A stretch of 64,000 nt of DNA from Paludibacteraceae bacterium (GTDB lineage Bacteria; Bacteroidota; Bacteroidia; Bacteroidales; Paludibacteraceae). Where the stretch lies: positions 1 through 64,000 of the forward strand of contig JAFOYE010000007.1 in NCBI GenBank assembly GCA_017391525.1, read 5' to 3'. The position numbers were made by a program, and so were the translations under genes. This document shows, in pieces, positions 7,758-16,742 of the stretch (position 1 is its first letter; the number at the start of each line of letters is the position of its first letter). The notes under the pieces were generated by a model. It was not told where the DNA came from, did no database searches, and saw only the letters and a list, made by a program, of their open reading frames with translations.

Positions 7758-9119
7758 GGTGACTAGTTGTTGTTCGCCAGTGGTCATATTCTTGAGCATC
7801 ACTTTGCCGGCTGCCATTTCATCGCTACCTACGATAGCTACGAATGGGATGCGCTTGGCATCGGCATAGCCCATCTGTTTCTTCATCTTGGTTGGCTCAG
7901 GATATACTTCTACGCTATATCCTTTATCACGCAATACGCTCGCCCAACGAACGGCATAGAGCAATTCGTCTGGTCCGAAAGTGGCAAAGAGCAGTTGGGT
8001 GGTAGACTGGAGATTCTCAGGATATAGGTTGAGTTCAGCTAGCACGTCGTAGATGCGGTCAGCACCAAAAGAGATACCTACACCAGAAACACCTGGCATG
8101 CCAAAGATACCTGTAAGGTTATCGTAGCGTCCTCCACCCGTGATACTACCAATCTGTACATCAAGCGCTTTGACCTCGAAGATAGCACCGGTATAGTAGT
8201 TAAGTCCGCGTGCTAGACAAAGGTCTAATTCAATCTGCAATGGAGCAGGATCGTAGGTGCTCAAGTCGCCATCTTGTGTGCTATGTGCGTAGAGCGCAAG
8301 GATAGTGCGAAGTTCTTCGATACCCTTGAGACCTGTCTCGGAGGTGGCAAGTACCTGAGCTAGTTGATCTAGTTTCTCGCTGTTGGTGCCGCTGAGGTTG
8401 AGGATAGGTTGGAGAGCTTCTACTGCCTCTGTTGGAAGTCCTTTGTCAAGAAGTTCTTTGTTGACATTGTCAATGCCGATCTTATCAAGTTTATCAATAG
8501 CTACTGTGATATCAATGATACGCTCTGGTTGACCGATGACTTCGGCGATTCCTGCAAGGATCTTGCGGTTGTTAATATGTAGACTAACTCGAATACCTAG
8601 GCGGCGGTATACTTCTGCTACAATCTGCATAAGTTCCACCTCGCTGAGAAGCGAGTTAGTTCCCACTACGTCTACGTCACATTGATAGAACTCGCGGTAG
8701 CGGCCTTTCTGAGGACGATCCGCACGCCATACCGGTTGAATCTGATAGCGTTTGAATGGGAACTGTATCTCGTCGCGGTGTTGTACCACAAAACGTGCAA
8801 AAGGCACGGTCAAGTCATAGCGAAGTCCCTTCTCGCTGACCTTGGTGGTCAGAGCACCAATAGAGGCTGTGTCTAGTGCCTCATGGCTGATAGCGGACTT
8901 CCAGTCACCAGAGTTGAGGATCTTGAAGAGGAGTTTATCGCCCTCTTCGCCGTACTTACCCATGAGGGTGGAGAGATTCTCCATAGCAGGAGTCTCAATC
9001 TGTTGGAAACCATAAAGTGAGAAGACAGACTTGATGGTGTCAAAGATATAGTTGCGACGCGCCATCTCAAGTGGAGAAAAGTCGCGAGTGCCTTTTGGAA
9101 TGCTTGGTTTTTGTGCCAT
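7731..9119 (-). CDS. hisS: Histidyl-tRNA synthetase
   Basis: 462 aa, class II synthetase that charges tRNA-His. Seen: [16 protein letters not shown] at the N-terminus, motif 2 region [20 protein letters not shown], the HisRS signature [15 protein letters not shown], motif 3-like GGGRYDNL, and a C-terminal anticodon domain ([16 protein letters not shown]). ATG 9119-9117 is the proper start. The open frame continues 54 codons upstream only because the CTAG repeat between the genes reads as a Thr/Arg-rich stretch without stops. Probably co-transcribed with waaA. Confidence 0.96.
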   Translation of the reverse strand: MAQKPSIPKGTRDFSPLEMARRNYIFDTIKSVFSLYGFQQIETPAMENLSTLMGKYGEEGDKLLFKILNSGDWKSAISHEALDTASIGALTTKVSEKGLRYDLTVPFARFVVQHRDEIQFPFKRYQIQPVWRADRPQKGRYREFYQCDVDVVGTNSLLSEVELMQIVAEVYRRLGIRVSLHINNRKILAGIAEVIGQPERIIDITVAIDKLDKIGIDNVNKELLDKGLPTEAVEALQPILNLSGTNSEKLDQLAQVLATSETGLKGIEELRTILALYAHSTQDGDLSTYDPAPLQIELDLCLARGLNYYTGAIFEVKALDVQIGSITGGGRYDNLTGIFGMPGVSGVGISFGADRIYDVLAELNLYPENLQSTTQLLFATFGPDELLYAVRWASVLRDKGYSVEVYPEPTKMKKQMGYADAKRIPFVAIVGSDEMAAGKVMLKNMTTGEQQLVTLDELAQLA

Positions 9120-9139
9120 AAATACTATGTTTAAAAAAG

Positions 9140-9190
9140 TTCTAGTTGGTCTAGTTGTTCTAGTTGTTCTAGTTGTGCTAGTTGATCTAG
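9140..9190. repeat. 9-bp CTAG repeat array between waaA and hisS
   Basis: Six consecutive units: CTAGTTGGT, CTAGTTGTT (twice), CTAGTTGTG, CTAGTTGAT, CTAG, in exact 9-bp register. It fills most of the 67-bp gap between the two genes and touches the waaA stop region. Confidence 0.85.
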
Positions 9191-10392
9191 TGAAATAGTG
9201 CTTGATAAATGAGGTCAGTAGCTCCGCATTCGTTTTGTACATATTGGTTTGCTCGTTCGCCCATCTTTTGTTGGTTAGCAAATGCTGTATCTAGAGCTTG
9301 CTCAAATTCTTTATAGTTGCGTACGGTTAGAGCTGCTTCAGCTTGTAGTAGTCCTCGTGCCTCGCGGAATTTTTGCCATTTAGGTCCAAATACTACTGGC
9401 ATACCATAGACGGCAGCTTCGAGGGTATTGTGAATGCTCACTCCAAATCCGCCTCCAATGTATGCTACGTGGCCATATCGGTAGATGGAAGATAATAGGC
9501 CTATGGTGTCTACTACGAGTATACGAGTTTTGTCAATATTAAGAGGAGTAGCCTCGGTGTATCGTATGTATCTGCCTTCAAATAGTTGGAAGATCTGATG
9601 TAGATGACTCTCGTGGATTTCGTGTGGGGCTAACACCAATTTAATGTCTGGGCGAGTGGCAAGATATTTGACAAGGTATTTTTCGTCCACAGGCCAAGTG
9701 CTACCTGCCACAATAACTTTTGGTGCATTCAAAGTAAAGCCCTCTAGTATTGGAAGTTCTTTGGCTTGTTGCTTGATTTCAGTCACGCGATCAAAGCGTG
9801 TATCACCAGCAACTGTTGCGTGTTTGATTTTGTATTTGCCTAGTAATTGTTGTGATGCAAGATCCTGAACGTAGATATGATTGAAGCAATGTAGCAGTCT
9901 ACGATATCCTCTGCCCCAAGGTTTGAAAAATAGTTGATTGCTTCGGAAAATAGCTGATATGAGATAGGTAGGAACTTGTTGCTTTTTTAGTCGTTTGAGA
10001 TAGGCTGGCCAAAATTCGTATTTAACAAATATGGCCATTTCTAGTGGTAGGTATTTTACCCACTTTTTTGCATTGCGTCTAGTGGCAAAAGGTAGGTATA
10101 GTACCTTGTCTACTAATGGATAATCTTTGCGAACCTCGTAGCCAGAAGGAGAGAAGAACGTAAGTAGGAGCTTTCGTTTAGGTTGGTTTTTACGTACACG
10201 TTCGATGATGGGGCGAACTTGCTCAAATTCGCCTACGGATGCGACGTGTATCCATACAACGCGTGCATCACCCAAAGTTTCCGCCCATTGTCGGATTGTT
10301 TTGATGGATGTTTTTTGACCACGAACTAGTAGTTTGGCTTTGTGGTGACCAAATAAAGCAGCTAGTCTCAATATCCAAAAGTATATGTTCAT
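9187..10392 (-). CDS. waaA: 3-deoxy-D-manno-octulosonic acid (Kdo) transferase
   Basis: 401 aa, GT30 family. It transfers Kdo from CMP-Kdo to lipid A precursor at the inner face of the cytoplasmic membrane. The N-terminal hydrophobic helix (residues 2-17) is the usual membrane anchor. [15 protein letters not shown] carries the conserved acidic residue of the active site; [38 protein letters not shown] and [18 protein letters not shown] are typical of the family. Start ATG 10392-10390 is about 35 bases after the promoter. hisS follows downstream. Confidence 0.95.
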   Translation of the reverse strand: MNIYFWILRLAALFGHHKAKLLVRGQKTSIKTIRQWAETLGDARVVWIHVASVGEFEQVRPIIERVRKNQPKRKLLLTFFSPSGYEVRKDYPLVDKVLYLPFATRRNAKKWVKYLPLEMAIFVKYEFWPAYLKRLKKQQVPTYLISAIFRSNQLFFKPWGRGYRRLLHCFNHIYVQDLASQQLLGKYKIKHATVAGDTRFDRVTEIKQQAKELPILEGFTLNAPKVIVAGSTWPVDEKYLVKYLATRPDIKLVLAPHEIHESHLHQIFQLFEGRYIRYTEATPLNIDKTRILVVDTIGLLSSIYRYGHVAYIGGGFGVSIHNTLEAAVYGMPVVFGPKWQKFREARGLLQAEAALTVRNYKEFEQALDTAFANQQKMGERANQYVQNECGATDLIYQALFH

Positions 10393-10426
10393 TTTTATTT
10401 GTTCCGTTAAATAATTAAACGTGGTG

Positions 10427-10457
10427 CAAAGGTACTAAAAAAAATGGATATGCGCAA
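10427..10457 (-). promoter_or_regulatory. Promoter of waaA-hisS
   Basis: Minus strand TTG (10457-10455), 20 bases, TACCTTTG (10434-10427). Confidence 0.8.
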
Positions 10458-10501
10458 GAAAAATGCGTTTTTATTGCCATAGACTACATTTTTTTACTGT
10501 A

Positions 10502-10527
10502 GCTTCGAGGATAAGGTGCCCTCGAAG
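10502..10527. other. Hairpin between the HIT gene and the waaA promoter
   Basis: Perfect 8-bp stem CTTCGAGG/CCTCGAAG with an 8-9 base loop. There is no T-run after the stem in either direction, so a simple terminator is unlikely; role unknown. Confidence 0.45.
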
Positions 10528-10534
10528 TACAATA

Positions 10535-10579
10535 AAAAATGCACATACGCAAGTTTTTTGACTTGGATGTGCATTTTTG
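10535..10579 (-). terminator. Terminator of the greA-HIT unit
   Basis: TGCACATACGCAAG pairs with CTTGGATGTGCA across a short T-rich loop, flanked by A- and T-runs. It lies 24 bases past the HIT stop codon. Confidence 0.85.
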
Positions 10580-10602
10580 TATGTTAAAAGACGTGCTTTT
10601 GC

Positions 10603-11007
10603 TTATTTCTCCATTGCTTTTGCAATGGAATTGGCCATTTCTGCCATCTCTTCAGCGGGTAGAGTCATCTTTGGATTAGAGAATGACATGTCTCCCTCTT
10701 TGTTGATAGGAATCAAGTGCATGTGTACGTGCGGAACTTCCAATCCGATAACCGCAACACCAACTCGTTTGCAGTTGGTGGCAGTTTTGATGCCGCGTGC
10801 AACTTGTTTGGAAAATACCAACATTTCGCTGAGGATATTATCGTCAAGATCGAAGATATAATCCGCCTCTGGTTCTGGCAATTTAGGAACAATAAGTGTG
10901 TGTCCTGGTTGCAATGGGTTGATATCCAAGAATGCGTAAAATTTGTCGTTTTCTGCAATCTTGTAACTAGGAATTTCTCCCTTGATGATGCGAGTAAAAA
11001 TAGTCAT
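10603..11007 (-). CDS. HIT-family (HinT-like) nucleotide-binding protein
   Basis: 134 aa. The histidine triad HVHMHLIP is near residues 98-105, and the N-terminus MTIFTRIIKGEIPSYKI is typical of HinT-like purine nucleoside phosphoramidases. The start is ATG 11007-11005; an upstream in-frame extension of 35 codons reads through the intergenic gap and into the greA tail and is spurious. It lies 34 bp after greA in the same direction and shares its terminator. The exact substrate is unknown. Confidence 0.93.
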   Translation of the reverse strand: MTIFTRIIKGEIPSYKIAENDKFYAFLDINPLQPGHTLIVPKLPEPEADYIFDLDDNILSEMLVFSKQVARGIKTATNCKRVGVAVIGLEVPHVHMHLIPINKEGDMSFSNPKMTLPAEEMAEMANSIAKAMEK

Positions 11008-11041
11008 TTTGGTTGAAAGTCTAAAGTTAAACGTTAAAAGT

Positions 11042-11512
11042 CTAGATACTGATTTCCAATATCTTGAATTGCAATTTACCGGCAGGTACAACCACCTCAG
11101 CAATGTCACCAACTTTTTTACCTAGTAGTCCTTTAGCAATAGGAGTTGTGGTTGCCAATTTACCCTCTGCTACGTTAGCTTCGCCTTCGGTAACAAGTTG
11201 GTAGATTTTCTCTTGATTTGTTCTAAGGTTAAGAACCTTAACTTTGGTCAAGATTTGTACCTCATCGGTGCTGATAGATGTCTCGTCAATGATGCGTGCA
11301 TCCATGATTTTAGCCTTGATGAGCGCAATTTTGCTTTCTAGTTGTCCTTGCTCCTCTTTGGCAGCATCGTATTCCGCATTCTCGCTCAAGTCACCTTTAT
11401 CGCGTGCTTCAGCGATAGCGGCAATCACACGAGGACGCTCTACGGACTCCAATAATTGGAGTTCCTCTTTAAGTTTTTGCAGACCTTCTGCAGTCATGTA
11501 AGTTGTTGCCAT
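11042..11512 (-). CDS. greA: Transcription elongation factor GreA
   Basis: 156 aa. GreA enters the RNA polymerase secondary channel and stimulates cleavage of backtracked transcripts. The N-terminal coiled coil holds the acidic tip DKGDLSENAEYDAAKEEQ; the C-terminal FKBP-like half has ITTKVKVL-like strands and TPIAKGLLGKKVGD. The length is standard. It starts 8 bp downstream of a 34-aa ORF and continues into the HIT gene. Confidence 0.96.
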   Translation of the reverse strand: MATTYMTAEGLQKLKEELQLLESVERPRVIAAIAEARDKGDLSENAEYDAAKEEQGQLESKIALIKAKIMDARIIDETSISTDEVQILTKVKVLNLRTNQEKIYQLVTEGEANVAEGKLATTTPIAKGLLGKKVGDIAEVVVPAGKLQFKILEISI

Positions 11513-11520
11513 ATCTTATA

Positions 11521-11625
11521 TTAATATTTTCTATTTAAAATTTCGTTAGCGATAAATGCTTTGCGTGCTTCATCTACATCCGTCAAGTCAGGGATGAGAT
11601 CGTTGTAGTCGTTGTCGTTGTTCAT
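11521..11625 (-). CDS. 34-aa conserved-looking small protein upstream of greA
   Basis: ATG 11625-11623 to TAA at 11523-11521. The sequence is acidic at the start (MNNDNDYNDL) and ends ARKAFIANEILNRKY. I recall similar short proteins ending in A(F/I)I..EI.NRKY in Bacteroidota but cannot verify it here. It is 8 bp from greA, so it is part of the same transcript and may be translationally coupled. No function can be assigned. Confidence 0.5.
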   Translation of the reverse strand: MNNDNDYNDLIPDLTDVDEARKAFIANEILNRKY

Positions 11626-11633
11626 AGGTGTTA

Positions 11634-11679
11634 GTTCTAGTTGATCTAGTTAATCTAGTTAGTCTAGTTAATCTAGTAT
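11634..11679. repeat. 9-bp CTAG repeat array
   Basis: CTAGTTGAT, CTAGTTAAT, CTAGTTAGT, CTAGTTAAT, CTAG in exact register, directly upstream of the small ORF in the 5' leader of the greA unit. Confidence 0.8.
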
Positions 11680-11822
11680 ATATCTGCTTATATATAATTT
11701 AACCACCCTTGTACAGGATGGAGTGCGTAATCTGTTTGTAGTTATTTCAAGAAACAACGAGAAACTTCCCAGCCTCTCGTTGCCATTAAACCTAAACCTT
11801 AACTATGAAAATTTATTGTTTT
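11680..11822 (-). other. Long structured 5' leader of the greA operon
   Basis: About 200 bases separate the promoter from the first start codon. Two stem-loops can be drawn: AACGAGA/TCTCGTT (11747-11785 region) and CCATCCT-GTACA-AGGGTGG (about 11703-11721). No convincing ORF lies here. It could be a regulatory leader or carry a small RNA; I cannot match it to a known riboswitch. Confidence 0.45.
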
Positions 11823-11828
11823 CGTCGG

Positions 11829-11860
11829 CAAAGGTACTGCTTTTTTCTTATACGTGCAAA
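11829..11860 (-). promoter_or_regulatory. Promoter of the small ORF-greA-HIT unit
   Basis: Minus strand TTTG (11860-11857), 20 bases, TACCTTTG (11836-11829). Confidence 0.8.
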
Positions 11861-11901
11861 TTTTTTTGTCAAAAAAATGCTTTTTTTAGGAAAAAAGTGC
11901 A

Positions 11902-13236
11902 TTATTCTGCGATTTTTCCCTTCAAAGTAGCAGCACTTGCCTCCTGAATATGTACTTTTACTATTTCTCCAATATGTCTTCCTTCTCTAGGGAAAACGAC
12001 TGTTTTGTACTGACTTGTACGTCCGTACATGTCTTCTTTGCTTCGTTTAGAGTAACCTTCAACGAGGACCTCTACAACTTTACCTATTTCACGTTGATTG
12101 CTTTGTAGTGAAAGTTCTGTTTGGAGAGCAATAATCTCGTTAAGACGTCTAACTTTTTCTTCTTCGCTAATGTTGTCAGGAAGGTGTTTTTGCGCGTGTG
12201 TACCTGGGCGCTCGCTATATTTAAACATGAATGCGGAGTCAAATCCTACCTCACGCATAAGCGAAAGTGTCTCTTGGTGTTCCTCGATGGTTTCGCTATG
12301 AAATCCGCAGAATACATCTGTACTGATGGCTGCTTCTGGCAGAATGCGGCGAATGGCTGCGATACGATCTAGGTACCACTCGCGGGTATATTTGCGGTTC
12401 ATGAGTTTCAATATGCGGTTTGAACCACTTTGGACAGGTAGGTGAATGAAACGGCATAGATTAGCGTGCTCAGCAATGACCTGTAGTGTCTCGTCGGACA
12501 TGTCTTTTGGGTGCGATGTGGTGAAACGAATACGCATATCAGGTACAAGTTCGGCGATGATTTTGAGTAGCGTAGGGAAGTTAACTTCCAACTCGTTACC
12601 AGCTTGATCTATACCACGATAACGGTAGGAGTTGACATTTTGTCCGAGTAGCGTAACTTCCTTATAACCTTTGCTTTGCAAGTCAAGTACTTCGTTTTTA
12701 ATACTATCTACATCTCGACTGCGTTCGCGACCTCGAGTATATGGAACTACGCAGTAAGAACAAAAATTATTGCATCCGCGCATGATGCTTACAAAACCAG
12801 CAATCTGTTTGCCGATTCGAGCCGGCATGATTTCGCGATATGTCTCGGTGGTACTTAAGTCGATGTTGATCGCTCGTAGTCCTTGTTCGCATTGTGCGAG
12901 TAGGTTGGGGATGTCCATATACGCGTCAGGTCCAGCTACGAAGTCGACGCCCCAGTCACGTGTCAGTTCCTCGCCCATTCGTTCGGCCATGCAACCTATG
13001 ACACCTATGAGGCGGTTATCTTTCTTGCGATTGCGTCCGCCTCTAAGTTCTTGTAAACGGTGTTGCACTTTTTGCTCCGCATTTTCGCGAATAGAGCATG
13101 TGTTGAGAATGATGATTTCAGCATCCTCTATTTGCTCGGTTAATTCGCAATCGGTGGTTTGCATAATAGCAGCTACCACCTCGCTGTCAGCTACGTTCAT
13201 TTGACAGCCGTATGTCTCAATATAAAATTTCTTCAT
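11902..13236 (-). CDS. miaB: tRNA-2-methylthio-N6-dimethylallyladenosine synthase
   Basis: 444 aa. MiaB is a radical-SAM methylthiotransferase that converts i6A37 to ms2i6A37 in tRNAs. The N-terminal UPF0004 domain has the three auxiliary-cluster cysteines C11 (YGCQMN), C47 (NTCSIRE) and C82 (GCMAER); the radical-SAM triad is C155-x3-C159-x2-C162 in RGCNNFCSYC. A C-terminal TRAM domain follows (VLVEGYSKRSKEDMYGRT onwards). ATG start, standard length, single-gene unit with its own promoter divergent from the Wza gene. Confidence 0.96.
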   Translation of the reverse strand: MKKFYIETYGCQMNVADSEVVAAIMQTTDCELTEQIEDAEIIILNTCSIRENAEQKVQHRLQELRGGRNRKKDNRLIGVIGCMAERMGEELTRDWGVDFVAGPDAYMDIPNLLAQCEQGLRAINIDLSTTETYREIMPARIGKQIAGFVSIMRGCNNFCSYCVVPYTRGRERSRDVDSIKNEVLDLQSKGYKEVTLLGQNVNSYRYRGIDQAGNELEVNFPTLLKIIAELVPDMRIRFTTSHPKDMSDETLQVIAEHANLCRFIHLPVQSGSNRILKLMNRKYTREWYLDRIAAIRRILPEAAISTDVFCGFHSETIEEHQETLSLMREVGFDSAFMFKYSERPGTHAQKHLPDNISEEEKVRRLNEIIALQTELSLQSNQREIGKVVEVLVEGYSKRSKEDMYGRTSQYKTVVFPREGRHIGEIVKVHIQEASAATLKGKIAE

Positions 13237-13317
13237 GATCTGCTTTCTTCAAATAGTGTGTGCCGTATTCGGAGTCACTATGTATAGGCCCACAATCAGG
13301 CAATTTATAATTGTGTG

Positions 13318-13349
13318 CAAAGGTATGTTTTTTTTGTTTGATATACAAG
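13318..13349 (-). promoter_or_regulatory. Promoter of miaB
   Basis: Minus strand CTTG (13349-13346), 20 bases, TACCTTTG (13325-13318). Confidence 0.8.
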
Positions 13350-13416
13350 TAAAACACATTTTTTTTTGTTAATGACTTGGAAAAATATAGTTTTTTTATG
13401 AAATAAAATATAAATC

Positions 13417-13447
13417 TTGTATATGTGAAAAAAAAGTATTACCTTTG
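13417..13447 (+). promoter_or_regulatory. Promoter of the polysaccharide export pair
   Basis: TTG (13417-13419), 20 bases, TACCTTTG (13440-13447); start codon about 52 bases downstream. Confidence 0.85.
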
Positions 13448-13499
13448 CGGACTTAAAGTGAGATTTTGAATATTAATAACAGCAAAATATTGAAATGAC

Positions 13500-14309
13500 A
13501 TGTTGAAAAAGAGTTTTTTATTGCTACTTTTGACGGTAGCATTATTGTCTTCGTGTGTGTCTCCTAAGCAGTTGACTTATTTTCGTCCTGTAACATCCGA
13601 GAGTGCTGAGGAGATTAATAAGCATTTGGAGCTTCAGCCAGAACCTCGTATTAAGGTGAATGATGCGTTGGTTATTATTGTTTCGGCTCTGGATCCAGAG
13701 GCAGTAGTTCCTTATAATTTACCTAGCGTAGCATATTCTACTCCTACTAGTGCTACAATTCCTACAACACCTTCTTTTCAATATTATACTGTTGATGTGA
13801 ATGGTGATATAAATTTCCCAGTTTTAGGAAAACTCCACGTGGAAGATATGACTCAATCTGAAGCAATTAAGATGATTGAAGATAAGTTGCGCACTCAAAT
13901 CGTAGATCCTATCGTGACCTTGCGCTTCTTGAATGCACGTGTAACCGTATTGGGTGAAGTAAAGAATCCTGGAACATATTATTTGAATAACGGTCGTATC
14001 TCCATCTTGGAGGCCTTGGGTATGGCTGGAGATATTACTCAATATGGTCGTCGTGATAATGTGTTAATCAGTCGTGAGAATAATGGTAAATTGGAATTCG
14101 CACGTCTAGACTTGCGTGGTGATGAGGTGTTTAAGTCCCCCTATTTCTATTTGCAACAAAATGATGTGGTTATGGTAGAACCTAACCAAGCACGTACCAC
14201 TAGTAACCAGTCTATCAGTTTGTGGTTGAGTATGGTGGGTACAATGTCTAGTGCGACCACCGTGGTTGTATCCGTATTATCTAGTACAGGCGCTTTAAAG
14301 AAAAAATAG
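13500..14309 (+). CDS. Wza-type polysaccharide export lipoprotein
   Basis: 269 aa. Signal peptide with lipobox LLSSC (Cys 19) predicts an outer-membrane lipoprotein. A polysaccharide export (Poly_export) domain follows with DVNGDINFPVLGKLHV and an SLBB domain (VTVLGEVKNPGTYYL...ILEALGMAGDI). The hydrophobic C-terminal segment (about 238-260) resembles the membrane-spanning helix of Wza-like proteins. It would form the outer-membrane exit channel and pairs with the Wzc-like kinase 21 bp downstream. No glycosyltransferase, flippase or polymerase gene follows here, so the polymer is unknown. Confidence 0.92.
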   Translation: MLKKSFLLLLLTVALLSSCVSPKQLTYFRPVTSESAEEINKHLELQPEPRIKVNDALVIIVSALDPEAVVPYNLPSVAYSTPTSATIPTTPSFQYYTVDVNGDINFPVLGKLHVEDMTQSEAIKMIEDKLRTQIVDPIVTLRFLNARVTVLGEVKNPGTYYLNNGRISILEALGMAGDITQYGRRDNVLISRENNGKLEFARLDLRGDEVFKSPYFYLQQNDVVMVEPNQARTTSNQSISLWLSMVGTMSSATTVVVSVLSSTGALKKK

Positions 14310-14330
14310 TATATCAGGTAAAAAAATATT

Positions 14331-16643
14331 ATGTCACGTAAAGAACAAGAATTTAATATCCGTTTGTGGATTATTCGTATTGTTAAAAACTGGTATTGGT
14401 TTTTGCTTAGTTGTTTTGTGTTTGCAGTGATAGGTGCATACCATTATTTCTCAACAACTAAGAACTATAAAGTCGATGCTAGCATCATGTTGCGAGCTGA
14501 GGATGAATCCTTGCCAAATTTGGAGATGGTAACATCTATGTTAGGTATGGGAGGGTCTAAATCTGTTGACGATGAAGTAGAGTTGATGAATTCTCGTGAT
14601 ATTTTGTCACGTGTGGTGACAGAATTAGATCTGCAAACGGAGTATCGTAAACTTCAGACTCTAAGATGGGAAGGACAATATCCTGCGCATGATTTGACCG
14701 TTGTGTATCCTCCAATGTACTTGGATACTATGTCACGCACGGTTGTTATCAATTTGGAAGTTTGTGAGAATAATGAGTATTATGTAAAGGTTAAATATGG
14801 ACGTTGGACACGTAGTCGCCATACCGTGAAGGATATTACTAAACCATTCATGACATGTGCTGGTCCAATCTCATTTAAGTTTAACAACCCAGCCGCAGTT
14901 GAAGTGGGAGATGAGTATCGTATGCTAACAATGCCAATGTTGCCATTGGTGGATTGGTATAAGAACAATGTTTCTGCTACTCCAGTGCATAAAGAGTCGA
15001 ATATCATCTCTATTTCCACAACAACGGATATGCCAATTAGGGGTCGTGATTTTATCGCAAAACAGATTGAACTTTACAATGAAGAGTCTGCTTTGGATAA
15101 GAATATTATGACTAGTAATACTGCTGCGTTCATCGATGAGCGTTTGCGACTGATTAAAGAAGAATTAGCAATAGCAGAAGATGAAGTAGCTGCATATAAG
15201 CAACGTTATAATGTTGTGAATCTAGAGTCTGAAGCGTTACTTGCACTTCAAGAAGGAGCTGAGTATAGAAAACAGATTGCAGAGATTGAGACACAACTTA
15301 ATTTGATAGGTTATGTGGGAGATTATGTGTCTAACGAAGAAAAGAAAAATGATTTGATACCAGCTAATATAGGTATCAATGATATTACTCTTACAACTTT
15401 GATAGGTGAATATAATCAACAAATGTTAGATCGTATGCGTGTTCAACGTACAGCCAATGAGAGTAACCCTATTCTGCACCAAATGGAATCTCAATTGGCT
15501 GCAATGCGTGCAAACATCATAACGACTATTAACTCTGTTAAAAATAGTTTAGCTATTACTAAAAGTGATCTTGAGATTAGACAAGCAAGGATAGATAATC
15601 AACGTAATGTTTTACCAAACCAAGAACAAGAATATGTTGAGGTGTTGCGTGACAAAATGTTAAAAGAAGAGTTGTATTTGTTCCTTTGCCAAAAACGTGA
15701 GGAGAATGCCTTGACATTAGCGGCTACTGTAAATCCTGCTAAGATAGTGAATACTCCTCAAATGAATCCAACTCCTGTTTCTCCTAGAGCAACAATTATA
15801 GTTATTGTATGTCTAATATTGGCTCTAATATTCCCTCTAGCTGTGATGATTGTATATGATATAATGAATAATCGTATATCAGACGAGGCTACTGAGTTAG
15901 AGCGTCAATTGAAGATACCATTAGCCGGTTCATTAGTTAAGAACCATCATGGTGGACATATCGCTGTTCGTGAGGGAGAGAATTCCGCTTCGGCAGAGTT
16001 GTTTAGAACCTTGAGAACTAACTTGAGATTCATGCAACCAAAGAGTGTGGATAGTCCAGTTATATTGGTAACTTCTAGTATCAATGGTGAAGGAAAGTCT
16101 TATGTGGCTACTAATTTAGCAATCTCCATGACATTGCTTGGCAAGCGAGTAGCGCTTGTAGGACTAGATATACGTAAGCCAATGTTGGCTACCTATATGA
16201 ATCTTCCTACTCCAGGATGTTTGACCAGTTATGTTGCAGAAGAAGCATATACTATTGACGAAACAATCGTTCCTTCTGGTATTAAAAATCTAGATGTACT
16301 TCCTTCTGGAGTTGTTCCTCCTAATCCAAGCGAATTGTTGCAGAGTGAAAGATTGGATCAGTTGTTTGCAGAACTTCGTCAACGTTATGATTATATCATT
16401 GTTGATTCTGCTCCAATTGCGATGGTGGGAGATACCTATTTGCTCAATAGAATTGCTGATATGACTGTGTTTGTTACCAAAGCTAAGTATACTACATTCG
16501 AATTAGTAGAATTGATTAACCAAACTCATGAGCAAGAACGTTTACCAAAGATGGTAGCAGTTCTTAATGGTGTTAATGCGAAGAAAATTGGCTATGGTTA
16601 CGGCTATGGCTATGGAAACAACACTAAATCTAAACGTAAATAA
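14331..16643 (+). CDS. Wzc-type co-polymerase and tyrosine autokinase (BY-kinase)
   Basis: 770 aa inner-membrane protein. TM1 at about residues 21-38, a large periplasmic Wzz-type region with long coiled coils, TM2 at about 487-510, then a cytoplasmic BY-kinase domain: Walker A SSINGEGKS (about 583), Walker A' VALVGLDIRKP, Walker B YDYIIVDSAP. The C-terminal tail has a tyrosine cluster GYGYGYGYGN for autophosphorylation. Together with the upstream Wza-like lipoprotein it would regulate chain length and export of a capsule or exopolysaccharide. Confidence 0.94.
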   Translation: MSRKEQEFNIRLWIIRIVKNWYWFLLSCFVFAVIGAYHYFSTTKNYKVDASIMLRAEDESLPNLEMVTSMLGMGGSKSVDDEVELMNSRDILSRVVTELDLQTEYRKLQTLRWEGQYPAHDLTVVYPPMYLDTMSRTVVINLEVCENNEYYVKVKYGRWTRSRHTVKDITKPFMTCAGPISFKFNNPAAVEVGDEYRMLTMPMLPLVDWYKNNVSATPVHKESNIISISTTTDMPIRGRDFIAKQIELYNEESALDKNIMTSNTAAFIDERLRLIKEELAIAEDEVAAYKQRYNVVNLESEALLALQEGAEYRKQIAEIETQLNLIGYVGDYVSNEEKKNDLIPANIGINDITLTTLIGEYNQQMLDRMRVQRTANESNPILHQMESQLAAMRANIITTINSVKNSLAITKSDLEIRQARIDNQRNVLPNQEQEYVEVLRDKMLKEELYLFLCQKREENALTLAATVNPAKIVNTPQMNPTPVSPRATIIVIVCLILALIFPLAVMIVYDIMNNRISDEATELERQLKIPLAGSLVKNHHGGHIAVREGENSASAELFRTLRTNLRFMQPKSVDSPVILVTSSINGEGKSYVATNLAISMTLLGKRVALVGLDIRKPMLATYMNLPTPGCLTSYVAEEAYTIDETIVPSGIKNLDVLPSGVVPPNPSELLQSERLDQLFAELRQRYDYIIVDSAPIAMVGDTYLLNRIADMTVFVTKAKYTTFELVELINQTHEQERLPKMVAVLNGVNAKKIGYGYGYGYGNNTKSKRK

Positions 16644-16666
16644 CATATTTAGATTGTTCTAATAGG

Positions 16667-16707
16667 TTGAGAGTGGTTTGTTTAGTGATTAAACATACTA
16701 CTCTCAA
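16667..16707 (+). other. Long hairpin between the Wzc-like gene and topB
   Basis: TTGAGAGTGGTTTGTTTA pairs with TAAACATACTACTCTCAA around loop GTGAT with two mismatches. No T-run follows, so it may be a processing or attenuation structure rather than a simple terminator. Confidence 0.5.
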
Positions 16708-16742
16708 TCATAATCAATAGACATTATTCTTGTAATCTGCTT

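Noticed and set aside
9117..9281. N-terminal extension of HisS rich in Thr and Arg
   Set aside because: It is only the translation of the 9-bp CTAG array and the end of waaA; the conserved N-terminus begins at 9119.
11008..11112. N-terminal extension of the HIT protein
   Set aside because: Reads through the intergenic gap and the greA tail; the family start is MTIFTRIIKGE at 11007.
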